Assembly: GCA_963830205.1 (NCBI GenBank)
Contig: CAWHLP010000028.1
Location: 7,629 to 71,628 of the forward strand
Length of the DNA: 64,000 bases
Reading direction: 5' to 3'
Source of the DNA: CAVSRC01 sp963830205
Lineage (GTDB): Bacteria; Pseudomonadota; Alphaproteobacteria; Rhizobiales; Kaistiaceae
In this document: piece after piece, positions 56,594-64,000 of the stretch
Layout of the letters: each line of letters begins with the position of its first letter
How positions within the stretch are numbered: position 1 is the stretch's first letter
Program-made: the position numbers and the translations under genes
The notes under the pieces: model-generated
What the model was told of the DNA's origin: nothing
Database searches by the model: none
Seen by the model: the letters and a program-made list of their open reading frames with translations, nothing else

Positions 56594-57244
56594 ATGTTGA
56601 TGGCCATCGTCAATTCGCTGCCGTCGATCTGGACGGGCCTGTTGGTCACCATCGAGGTGTCGCTGATCGTCGTCATCACCTCGCTCAGCATGGGCGTGGG
56701 CATGGGCGTCGCGGTCACCTATGGACCGTGGCCGATACGCATCCTGGTGCGCATCTTCTCCGACGTCATCCGCGGCATCCCGGTTCTCGTCCTCATCTTC
56801 TTCGTCTATTACGGCGTGCCGGTGGCCGGCCTGAAGATCAACAGCTTTTCCGCCGGCACGCTGGCATTGGTGCTGTTCTCGACAGCCCAGGTGATCGAGA
56901 TCACCCGTGGCTCGCTGCAATCGATCCACCACGGCCAGATGGAAGCCGGAAAATCCATCGGCCTGACGTTTGCGCAGCGGCTCGTCTACGTGGTCTTTCC
57001 CCAGGCCGTGCGGCGCTTTCTGCCACCGTGGATCAACAGCGTGACCGATGCGGTCAAGGGCACGGCGCTGCTGTCGTTGGTCGGCATCGTCGATCTGATG
57101 CTCGCCGTCCAGCAGGTGATCGGCCGGACCTATGAGCCGATGCCGCTCTACATCCTCGGCGCGCTGATCTATTTCGCCATCAACTACTCCCTTTCCTCCT
57201 TGAGCCGAAATCTGGAGGCACGTTTTGCCTACATCCGCGACTAG
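56594..57244 (+). CDS. polar amino acid ABC transporter permease
   Basis: A 216-residue HisQ/GlnP-type permease with about five helices; FSDVIRGIPVLVLIFFVYYG and QMEAGKSIGLTFAQRLVYVV carry the family and ATPase-coupling features. Starts 5 bases after the first permease; its end overlaps the ATPase gene by 20 bases. Confidence 0.9.
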   Translation: MLMAIVNSLPSIWTGLLVTIEVSLIVVITSLSMGVGMGVAVTYGPWPIRILVRIFSDVIRGIPVLVLIFFVYYGVPVAGLKINSFSAGTLALVLFSTAQVIEITRGSLQSIHHGQMEAGKSIGLTFAQRLVYVVFPQAVRRFLPPWINSVTDAVKGTALLSLVGIVDLMLAVQQVIGRTYEPMPLYILGALIYFAINYSLSSLSRNLEARFAYIRD

Positions 57245-58061
57245 CCCCGCCACGAACGCAAGCGCAGGCACCGACCTGCCGCTGGTCCGTATCCGCGGCC
57301 TCAAGAAGAGCTTCGGTGACGTCTCCGTGCTCGATGGCGTCGACCTCGAGGTCCGGCGCGGCGACGTCGTCTCGATCATCGGCCCATCGGGCAGCGGCAA
57401 GACAACGCTGCTGCGCTGCATCAACGCGCTTGAGACCTATGTCGAAGGCTCGGTGGAGATCGACGGCGTCGAGGTCGGATTCCGCGACAATGGTGACGGC
57501 ACGAACGGCGCCAAGCGGCGGCCGCGCGGCGAAAGCGAACTGGCCAAGCTGCGCGCCGAGACCGGCATGGTGTTCCAGCTCTTCTTTCTGTTCCCGCATC
57601 TGACCGCGGCCGAGAACATCATGCTCGGGCTGCGCAAGGTGCGTGGCATGAAGAAGGCCGAGGCTCGCGACATGGCGGTCCATTGGCTCGAGCGCGTCGG
57701 CCTCGGCGACAGGGCCGACAGCCTGCCGTCGCAGCTCTCCGGCGGCCAGCAGCAGCGCGTCGGCATCGCGCGCGCCGTCGCGATGGGCCCGAAGGTGCTG
57801 CTCCTCGACGAGATCACCTCGGCGCTCGATCCCGAGCTCGTCGGCGAAGTGCTTGCGGTGGTCCGCAGCCTCGCCAAGGATGGCATGACCATGATCATGG
57901 TCACCCACGAGATGGCCTTCGCCCGCGAGGCGAGCAGCCGGATCATCTTCATCGACCAAGGAAAGGTCGCGGTTGAGGGAACGCCGGAGACGGTGTTCCG
58001 CGAGCAGGACAACGAGCGGCTGCGCGCCTTCCTGTCGCGGGTGTCGCAGCAGCATGGCTAG
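57225..58061 (+). CDS. polar amino acid ABC transporter ATP-binding protein
   Basis: A 278-residue ATPase: Walker A GPSGSGKT, Q-loop MVFQLFFLFPH, signature LSGGQQQRVGIARAV, Walker B VLLLDEITSALDP and H-loop VTHEM. TTG start at 57225 with GGAGG eight bases before it, inside the permease gene. Compared with HisP/GlnQ it has an insertion of about 15 polar residues (DNGDGTNGAKRRPRG) before the Q-loop. Confidence 0.9.
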   Translation: MPTSATSPATNASAGTDLPLVRIRGLKKSFGDVSVLDGVDLEVRRGDVVSIIGPSGSGKTTLLRCINALETYVEGSVEIDGVEVGFRDNGDGTNGAKRRPRGESELAKLRAETGMVFQLFFLFPHLTAAENIMLGLRKVRGMKKAEARDMAVHWLERVGLGDRADSLPSQLSGGQQQRVGIARAVAMGPKVLLLDEITSALDPELVGEVLAVVRSLAKDGMTMIMVTHEMAFAREASSRIIFIDQGKVAVEGTPETVFREQDNERLRAFLSRVSQQHG

Positions 58062-58112
58062 GTCCGGCCGACGGCCGCGGCGTCCGGTGCTGAAACGGAG
58101 CGTAGATTCACA

Positions 58113-59181
58113 ATGCTGAGTGAAGAGCTGGACACACCGTGTGCGGTGGTCGATCTCGATGTCATGGAGAACAATCTCCGCCGCTGCCAGTCCTATCTCG
58201 ACGAGCACGGGCGGGCGCTGCGTCCGCACATCAAGACGCACAAGATCCCTGAGTTCGCCCATCTCCAGGTGAAGCTCGGCGCCAAGGGCATCAACTGCCA
58301 GAAGATCGGCGAAGCCGAGGTGATGGTCGAGGCGGGAATTGAAGACATCCTGCTCACCTACAACATCGTCGGCGCTGTGAAGCTCGACCGCCTCGTCGCG
58401 CTCGCCCGTCGCGCCGATATCAAGGTGGTGGCGGATTCCACCAACACGGTGGAAGGCCTGTCTGCGGCCATGTCGCGCGCCGGGCTGACGCTGCCGGTGC
58501 TTGTCGAATGCGACACCGGCGTGCAGCGCTGCGGCCTGACCACGCCGGCCGGGGCGCTCTCCCTGGCGCAGGCGATCGACCGTGCGCCGGGGCTGGCATT
58601 CCGAGGCCTGATGACCTACCCGCCCAAAGGCAGCGAGGCGCGGGCAAAGGTGCAGGCCTGGCTGGCGGAAGCGGTCGATCTGTGCACGCGCGGCGGGCTT
58701 GACGTCGCCGTCGTCAGCAATGGCGGAACGCCGGGCCTCTACCACGTCGACGAGGTGCCCGGCGGCGACCGAGCACCGGCCCGGGACCTACATCTATAGC
58801 GACCGCTTCTTCGTCGAAGCGCACGGCTTGGGAACCTGGGACGATTGCGCGCTGCGCATTCACGCGACGGTGGTGTCGCACGCCGCACCGGATCGCTGCA
58901 TCATCGACGCTGGCTCGAAGAGCTTTTCATCCGATCCGATGGGATTTGAGGATTTCGGCCATATCGTCGAGCACCCCGACTGGCAGCTTGCCGGGCTCAG
59001 CGAAGAACACGGCCATGTACACGTCCCGCCCGGCGCGACGCCGCCGAAGATCGGCGAGCGCGTCACCGTCATTCCCAACCATGCCTGCGCGGTGACCAAC
59101 CTGCACGACAAGATATATGGCGTCCGGCAGGGGAGTTTGGAGAATCTCTACAAGGTGGCGGCCCGGGGAAAGGTGCAGTAG
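58113..59181 (+). CDS. alanine racemase N-domain family enzyme, D-threonine aldolase/D-serine dehydratase-like (frame break near 58764)
   Basis: A fold-type III PLP enzyme of about 355 residues when repaired: PLP lysine in RPHIKTHK, then NCQKIGEAEVM, LVECDTGVQRCG and VSNGGTPGLYHV; the C-terminal DSD1-like domain has a metal site in HGHVHV and PNHACAVTNLHD. One G too many at 58764-58765; removal gives VPGATEHRPGTYIYSDR. It probably cleaves or dehydrates a beta-hydroxy-D-amino acid brought in by the importer just upstream. Confidence 0.86.
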
Positions 59182-59744
59182 ATCGCCGGCTTTTGTCCGC
59201 GATCAGCGCCTATGGGCCCGATTGAGCTGATTGTGTAGAGGAGGATTTGCGGCTCATCGCTTCCAGTCAGGAGGAAGACGATGAGACCTGAACTGATTGA
59301 TTGTATTCCTGCCCTTCGCTGGAACGCCCGGGCTCATCGCCGAAAACCAGACTTTCTCGCGCGGCCTGACGGCGGCGCTTTCGGGGCTTCGGGACCGGCG
59401 TTTTCAGCTTCAATTCGCGCCGCCCCTCAACAGGCGGAACATCCGCCGCTCCCCTCGTCATCCAAGGCATGGTGACGGAGCACACATACGGGCAAATTAG
59501 AATTGGCTCGTCGAAAAAGGACAATGAAATCACTCCCCCACCAAAATAGGTTCAACCAGCCGACACATGCAATCAGAAGTGCCCTATTGAAATGCTGCAT
59601 CGGTGCCACAGCCACGATGCCTTGCACCTCCCGCATCGGCGCATCTGGTAGGGGCGATTGTTCGGACACTACGCGGACACCGCTCGCACGCGTTCCATCG
59701 AGACAACAGAGCGCAATCACAAGTATTGGAAAATCCAGAGAATT
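59182..59744. other. 563-base intergenic region at the chromosome/element boundary
   Basis: No recognised gene. A 64-codon frame at 59281-59475 has a good ribosome site (AGGAGGAAG) but no features I recognise, and a second frame overlaps it, so a decayed gene is possible. Confidence 0.4.
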
Positions 59745-59795
59745 TGGTGGGTGTACACGGACTCAACCGTGGACCCGCTGATTAAGAGTTAGCCG
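59745..59795 (-). other. 3' fragment of tRNA-Lys(CTT), attachment-site remnant
   Basis: Read on the minus strand this is the anticodon arm (loop CTCTTAA), variable loop, T arm (CACGGTTGAGTCCGTG, one base shorter than canonical) and acceptor strand TACACCCACCA of a tRNA-Lys. The 5' half is absent; the next DNA leads to the integrase gene. Such 3' fragments are what remains at one end when an element integrates into a tRNA gene. Confidence 0.7.
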
Positions 59796-59941
59796 TAGTA
59801 GGCCATCAGACCTTTTTAGTCTAGTACAACAATGGCAGTTTTCCTTTATTTATTGGCCAACACCCGCTAACGTAGCGCGGTTCTAAAACGCTGTAGGGCG
59901 GCAAAACCACCCTAAATTCCCTTATTCGGGGACCCGCTGAC

Positions 59942-61170
59942 ATGCCACGCCTCAAGCTTACGAAGACCGCTGTTGACCGCCTCCGCTCACCCGACCCGAG
60001 CGGCAAGCAAACCATCTATTGGGACACCGAGCACAAGGGCTTCGGCGTGTTGGTGTCAGGCACCAAGGGCACCAAGACTTATATTGTGCAGCGTGACTTG
60101 CCGGGCGGTCGGGCGCGACGGGTGACGGTGGCGCAGACCAACGTGCTGTCCTTCGACGAGGCACTGACGCAGGCCAAGGACAAGCTGGCGGACTTCTATC
60201 GCGGCATTGATCCGAAACACCGTGCAAAGGTCGGCACGCTTCGGCAAGTGCTCGAGGCGTACCTACGGGCAAAGCACGCCGCGACCGACGCGGACTTTGC
60301 AGCCGGCGTCAACAACCTGCGCAAGCCAACCGTGCGTGCATACCGCTCCGCTGTCGAGCGCTACCTCGCCGCCTGGGCCAACCGCCCCTTGGCCGACATA
60401 ACCCATCACGATGTCGAGGAACGGCACGAGGCGTTGGCCACTGAGGCCGGCACGGCCACCGCCAACAGCGTCATGCGCACTCTTGTGTGCTTTGGAATTG
60501 GGCCGCAAAGAACGATCCCGACCTTCCACAAAACCCGGTCCGCCTCGGAGGCCGCTGGTATCCCCAGCCGCGCCGGGAAACCATCGTGCCAGCGGACAAG
60601 CTGCCGGCCTTCTATAAGGCCGTGCGGGGGCTGCCGAACAAGGTAGCCTCGGACTACCTCGTCCTGCTCTTGTTCACCGGCCTCCGCCGCACCGAGGCCG
60701 CGACGCTGACGTGGTCCGATATTGACCTCACCGACAAGGTGATCCGCGTGCCGGCGGCGCACACGAAGGCCGGGCGCAAGCTCGACCTCCCCATGAGCGA
60801 CGTGGTGTTTGACTTATTATCGTCGCGGCGGGAGCTGGGTGACAGCGGCTACGTGTTCCCGAGCACAGGTCGGTCAGGGCACATCGCCGAACCGAAATTC
60901 TTCCTGGCCGAGGTAGCCAAGTCCACCGGCATCCATGTCTCAGCGCACGACCTGCGCCGCACGTTCATTTCGGTCGCCGCCTCGACCGACATCACGCCGT
61001 GGAGCCTCAAGGCGCTCGTGAACCACAGCCTCGGAACCGGTGATGTGACTGCTGGGTATATTCAGTTGACCACCGAGCAGCTCAGGGATCCGGCACAACG
61101 GGTTGCTGACCGGCTTAAGAGCATTGTGTTGTCAATAAAAATAGCCCCTTGTCGGGGCAAAGACCCGTAA
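59942..61170 (+). CDS. tyrosine-type site-specific integrase (frame break near 60485)
   Basis: A phage-type integrase of about 409 residues when repaired. N-terminal arm-binding domain (LKLTKTAVDRL, FGVLVSGTKGTKTYIVQ), core-binding domain, and catalytic domain with Arg in LLFTGLRRTEAATL, HDLRRTF (His-x2-Arg) and an active-site Tyr in TAGYIQLT. At about 60485 one base is missing (or two extra); restoring a C gives MRTLRVLWNWAAKN. It would integrate the element at tRNA-Lys. Confidence 0.86.
61144..61158 (-). terminator. small hairpin with minus-strand T-run
   Basis: GCCCC-ttgtc-GGGGC. On the minus strand it is followed by TATTTTTATT, so it could end transcripts coming from the right. It overlaps the last codons of the integrase frame. 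Confidence 0.35.
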
Positions 61171-61413
61171 TTAATTACCATAGCAAGCAAGGCGCTGTAC
61201 TCCAGCGCCAAGCAGCGGCCCCGTTGGGGTCTGCCGTTTTCAGGGTTGACGGCAGCGCGTAGGCGACGCAACCCGTGTGCGATGACCTAATGCCGGTTCG
61301 GTCCCCGGCACCCTGACCGCGTGGGGATCACCTCCCCGGCCCGACAAGTCTAAGGCTCGGGCCAAAACGAAGGTCTCCCTTTCAACGCCGGCGAGCGTTG
61401 GGAGGCCATTCTT

Positions 61414-61725
61414 ATGCCTGCCCAATGCTCGCTCCGAAAAGTGGAGTACGAGCACATGGCGCATCACATAGACCGGCGGGCCGCCGCCATCGTTGAGCAG
61501 GACACAGCCGACCCCGACGCCCTGCTTTCAACTTCCGACACAGCCGAGTGGTTGGGCGTTTCCGTTCAATGGCTCGAAATCGGCCGGCACAAGGGCTACG
61601 GCCCCCGCTTCCTCAAGCTGTCGCCCAAGGTCGTCCGCTATCGCCGGGCCGACGTTCTGGCATGGCTGACCGAGCGCGCGCACCAGCGGACCGCCGAGTA
61701 CCGCAAGCGTGGGAGGGCGGCATGA
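61414..61725 (+). CDS. AlpA/excisionase-type helix-turn-helix protein
   Basis: A 103-residue small DNA-binding protein: STSDTAEWLGVSVQWLEIGR is the helix-turn-helix and RFLKLSPKVVRYRRADVLAWL the wing typical of AlpA/excisionases. Start at 61414 (GGAGG at 61400) or at 61456. It could direct excision of the element or activate the integrase. Overlaps the next gene by 4 bases. Confidence 0.8.
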   Translation: MPAQCSLRKVEYEHMAHHIDRRAAAIVEQDTADPDALLSTSDTAEWLGVSVQWLEIGRHKGYGPRFLKLSPKVVRYRRADVLAWLTERAHQRTAEYRKRGRAA

Positions 61726-61907
61726 AAAAGCCCTCCATCTATCTCGCCGGCAAGATCGGCCCTGATGAGCTGCGGCACCAGCCCGATTTCCCGAAGCCCG
61801 CATACCTGACGCCGCGCTGCCCGGTGTGGCGCGCGTCCGAATTGCAGTCTTGGCTCGATGCCAAGTTTGCCGCCAACCGCGAGGGAGGCGACCATGCAAA
61901 CCAGTAA
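61722..61907 (+). CDS. small AlpA-like protein
   Basis: A 61-residue protein. DFPKPAYLTPRCPVWRASELQ and SWLDAKFA match the second half of the AlpA helix-turn-helix/wing pattern; the first helices are short or missing. Starts inside the stop of the preceding gene (ATGA) with GGGAGGGCGG before it, so it is translationally coupled. Confidence 0.65.
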   Translation: MKKPSIYLAGKIGPDELRHQPDFPKPAYLTPRCPVWRASELQSWLDAKFAANREGGDHANQ

Positions 61908-62293
61908 GCGCCTCTACGAGAATGCCCAGTGGGCGGTGACCACCTACGGTATCGAGTTCACTCGAAGACCATTGGGACTATCGCATTGAGAAGTGGCGCC
62001 TCAACGAGCGCAGCTACCTCGATCCGGCAATCAGTGATTGGGTCATCCACGTCTCCCAAAAGAGACCGGCGGACGGTGCGCTATTCGTTGATGCCTTCCG
62101 CCACGCGATCGAGATTCACAAAATCGCCAACCCGCCGGATGTGGACCTCAGCGAAGCGGTTGCCCGGCAGAGTGACATCTTTGACCGTCAGAAGCCGCAT
62201 CGCTGGAGGGAACGCGATCTCAGCCAAATAATCCCCATCGACCATGATTATGACGTGGCTGCCGCTCGGCAGGCGCTGGGGAGGCGGCCATGA
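61894..62293 (+). CDS. hypothetical element protein (frame break near 61965)
   Basis: About 132 residues when repaired (MQTSKRLYENAQWAVTTYGI, then DHWDYRIEKWRLNERSYLDP to AARQALGRRP). No family recognised; acidic and basic mix, no membrane segment. One extra A at 61965-61966 puts a stop soon after the start. It overlaps its neighbours at both ends, as in compact element operons. Confidence 0.6.
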
Positions 62294-63722
62294 GTTTGCG
62301 TTCGAAACCAGCCGGCCGCAGGAAAGTCGAGGTACTCAACGTCATCGCCGGCGAGGATATCGTCGGCGAGGATGAAGAATGGGTGGCTTTCCCGGTTCTC
62401 GCGGTCGGCAGCGAAACGCTTCTGTTCGGCCGCAAGGGCAAGGGTAAGAGCCAGCTTTCCGAGGACATCGCGGCGCGCATCAGTAGCGGTGCGGCCCTAC
62501 CGTGGGAGCCATCCGGCACGAAGCACGAGCCGCGGTCGGTCGTCATTTTGTAGCTGCGAAGATGACCCGAGAAAGAAGCTCGGCCCGCGTTTGGTTGCCA
62601 TGGGCGCGGACATGAAGAACATCCGTATCATCCCATCCAAGGGCGATGAGCAAAAAGGCTTCAGCCTTGTGGAAGACCTGCAATCGCTTGAGTCCATGCT
62701 TGGAGAGTTTCGCAGTTGATGAGAAGCTCGCGCCGGTCGGCGCCGTCTTCATCAATCCGATCAGCGCCTACCTTGGCGTCGGCGACAGCAACGACAGCGG
62801 CCAGGTCCGGGCGGCGTTGACTCCGGCACGAGAGCTGTTCGCGCGGAAGAAGGTGGCCGGGCTCTATATCGGTCATCCGCGAAAGGACGCCAGCGGCAGC
62901 GCCATAGACCAGCATGCCGGCAGCAGCGGCATCGCGAATGCCGTGCGCAACGTGTTCATCGCCATGGATGATCCGACACCCGATGAAGACGGCAATCCGC
63001 GACCCGCGCGGCTGTTTCTGCGCGAGACCACCAACCTTCTGCGCGAGGAGCCATGGGGCTTCAGTTATGAAATCGTTCCGGCCGAGGCCCGTATGCGCAA
63101 GCGCCTGCCAGATGGCAGCATAGACGAGCTCGGCATCATCGCCGTCAGCAAGATTCGGTGGGTCGCTGAGGACCATCGCCGGCCCGATGAGGTGTTGGAA
63201 CTGGCGCGCGAGATGGCGCGGCCGCCATCCGATGAAAAATCAGCCACCGCCATGGCGCTAATCCTCAAGGCCCTCTGGGATGGGAAGCCGAAGCCGGCCG
63301 ACCATCTCGATCGCGTACGGCAGGACGCGGGCATTGCAGACTGGTCGTGGCGCCGCGCCCGCGACCGCCTGAAGAAAGAGGCGCTGATCGAATCGTCCGG
63401 CAAGGGTCGCGATATCGTTTGGTCGCTAGGCAGCGGCAAAGATGTGTTCGAAGACGCCGGGCAGCCGGCGACGGCCAGCAGCGCGCCTACCAAATCGTCA
63501 CCGCCCGATGATGCCGTCGTTGACTGGCTGAGAGAGCGATTGGCCAGCGGCGCGGTCGAGGTCGGTCAGTTGAAGCAGGAGGCCACCGACCGCGGCATAG
63601 GCGAGGCGACGCTGACGCGCATCCGAAAGGCCATGGGCGTGGTGAATGTGCGACCGCAGGAGATGGGTGGCGTCTGGACGGCGGCGCTCCCCGATGGCGA
63701 CCCGCCGGAGGCGACATCGTGA
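62290..63722 (+). CDS. RepA-like AAA ATPase/replicative helicase (frame breaks at 62551 and 62702)
   Basis: About 476 residues when repaired. A RecA-like ATPase domain: Walker A GRKGKGKSQL near residue 40, VVILSCEDDPRK as Walker B-like strand, later FINPISAYLGVGDSN and GLYIGHPRKDASGSAIDQHAGSSGI; the C-terminal part (from about 300) looks like winged-helix modules (WRRARDRLKKEALI). This is the pattern of RepA-type helicases encoded by plasmids and integrative elements. Two single-base insertions (a T at 62551, a G at 62702-62703) break the frame. Confidence 0.75.
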
Positions 63723-63812
63723 CGGTACCCGGCGTGTGGGGCATGTCGGGGCGCCACCGGTCTATTGGTGCCCGGCAGCCGCGTTCCGCCTTGCAGGCAC
63801 AGCCCTAGGCAC

Positions 63813-64000
63813 CCCGGCCACCAACACCACTCATAGTCTTGCTTTCCCGCCATTTTGCGGGGCGCCTGTTCCTCAAAGTCTTGGTTTTTCAAGTTTCCTA
63901 GACCCTGCAGGGTCAGAAACTTGAGAACCTGCCATTATACCTGTTTTAAAAAGAGTCTATTGGCGGAAAACCAAGTTTATGAGTGGTGGTGGTGGCCGGG
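63813..64000. repeat. long imperfect inverted repeat flanking a nested palindrome
   Basis: 63813-63835 and 63978-64000 are inverted copies with one mismatch over 23 bases (left begins CCCGGCCACCAACACCAC, right ends GTGGTGGTGGCCGGG). Weaker symmetry continues inward (CTTG.TTT.CCGCCA). The nested palindrome at 63890-63923 lies between the arms. The right arm touches the window edge and may extend. Confidence 0.75.
63890..63923. repeat. nested palindrome at the right edge
   Basis: CAAGTTTC and GAAACTTG arms enclose a perfect inner palindrome ACCCTGCAGGGT (63902-63913). It follows the RepA-like gene by about 170 bases. It could be an origin, a recombination site or a terminator. Confidence 0.65.

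Larger units (their letters stand above)
59745..64000. mobile_element. integrative element (left end; continues beyond window)
   Basis: The tRNA-Lys fragment, a tyrosine integrase, AlpA-like DNA-binding proteins, an unknown small gene and a RepA-like ATPase form a typical start of an integrative mobilisable element or satellite-like island. An 11-base direct repeat, GGACCCGCTGA, occurs in the tRNA fragment (59771) and just before the integrase (59930). The other end is not in the window. Confidence 0.65.

Noticed and set aside
59281..59475. 64-codon frame with a good ribosome site
   Set aside because: No recognisable family; kept only as a remark in the gap description.
59745..59795. Intact tRNA gene
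   Set aside because: Only the 3' half is present; no 5' acceptor strand or D arm is found on the other side.

Overview
The window is GC-rich chromosomal DNA from an alphaproteobacterium, most likely of the Hyphomicrobiales (rhizobial) type. The evidence is strong G/C third-position bias, dense ABC importers paired with GntR/RpiR/MarR regulators, GTG and TTG starts, and ISL3, ISNCY and IS3 remnants. Genus cannot be read from the sequence. Nearly all genes are catabolic or transport genes, so this is a metabolic accessory region rather than a core block.

Left third (1-27 kb), carbohydrate utilisation. A truncated sugar-binding protein leaves the window on the left. Then come a cupin-type phosphoglucose isomerase, an RpiR regulator, a DeoC-type aldolase and an FGGY kinase, facing a hydroxyacid dehydrogenase and a shikimate-dehydrogenase-like enzyme. 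A second (xylulokinase-like) FGGY kinase, a GntR regulator, an aldo/keto reductase, an SDR and a ribose-type ABC importer (binding protein, permease, double ATPase, second permease) follow. An ISL3 element sits behind the importer, next to an IS5 fragment and a decapitated enolase-superfamily gene. An intact enolase-superfamily dehydratase, an epimerase-type SDR and a two-gene heterodimeric ABC exporter follow.

Middle (27-51 kb), the most unusual part. A DapA-family lyase is followed by an operon encoding a heme-oxygenase-like diiron oxidase with all six expected metal ligands, a [2Fe-2S] ferredoxin, a small unknown protein, a ferredoxin-aldehyde dehydrogenase fusion, a TauE/SafE permease and an ornithine cyclodeaminase-family enzyme. 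A GntR regulator, a TerC protein, a ferredoxin-fused flavin reductase, a GlcG protein, an HpxW/YwrD-like Ntn-hydrolase and a five-gene peptide-type importer come next. After them lie a MarR regulator, a small ABM protein, a GST, a PhzS-like FAD monooxygenase, an SDR, an oxalate-CoA-ligase-like enzyme and a ketopantoate-reductase-like enzyme. Copies of one palindrome (core CAGTATACTG) stand upstream of most of these transcription units, which suggests one regulon and one catabolic system with its own oxygenase and electron-transfer chain. The substrate is not evident.

Right (51-59 kb): amino-acid-related genes. These are a D-cysteine desulfhydrase/ACC deaminase-type enzyme, a RidA protein, a SelA-like PLP enzyme, a polar amino acid ABC importer and a D-threonine aldolase/D-serine dehydratase-like enzyme. 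From about 59.7 kb an integrative element begins at a tRNA-Lys 3' fragment. It carries a tyrosine integrase, two AlpA-like proteins, an unknown gene and a RepA-like AAA ATPase, and ends the window in nested inverted repeats.

A caution for the whole window: at least 16 frame breaks occur in 13 otherwise well-conserved genes, and almost all are repaired by removing a single base. This looks more like insertion-type sequencing error than decay. Those genes are described as single genes with the break located.
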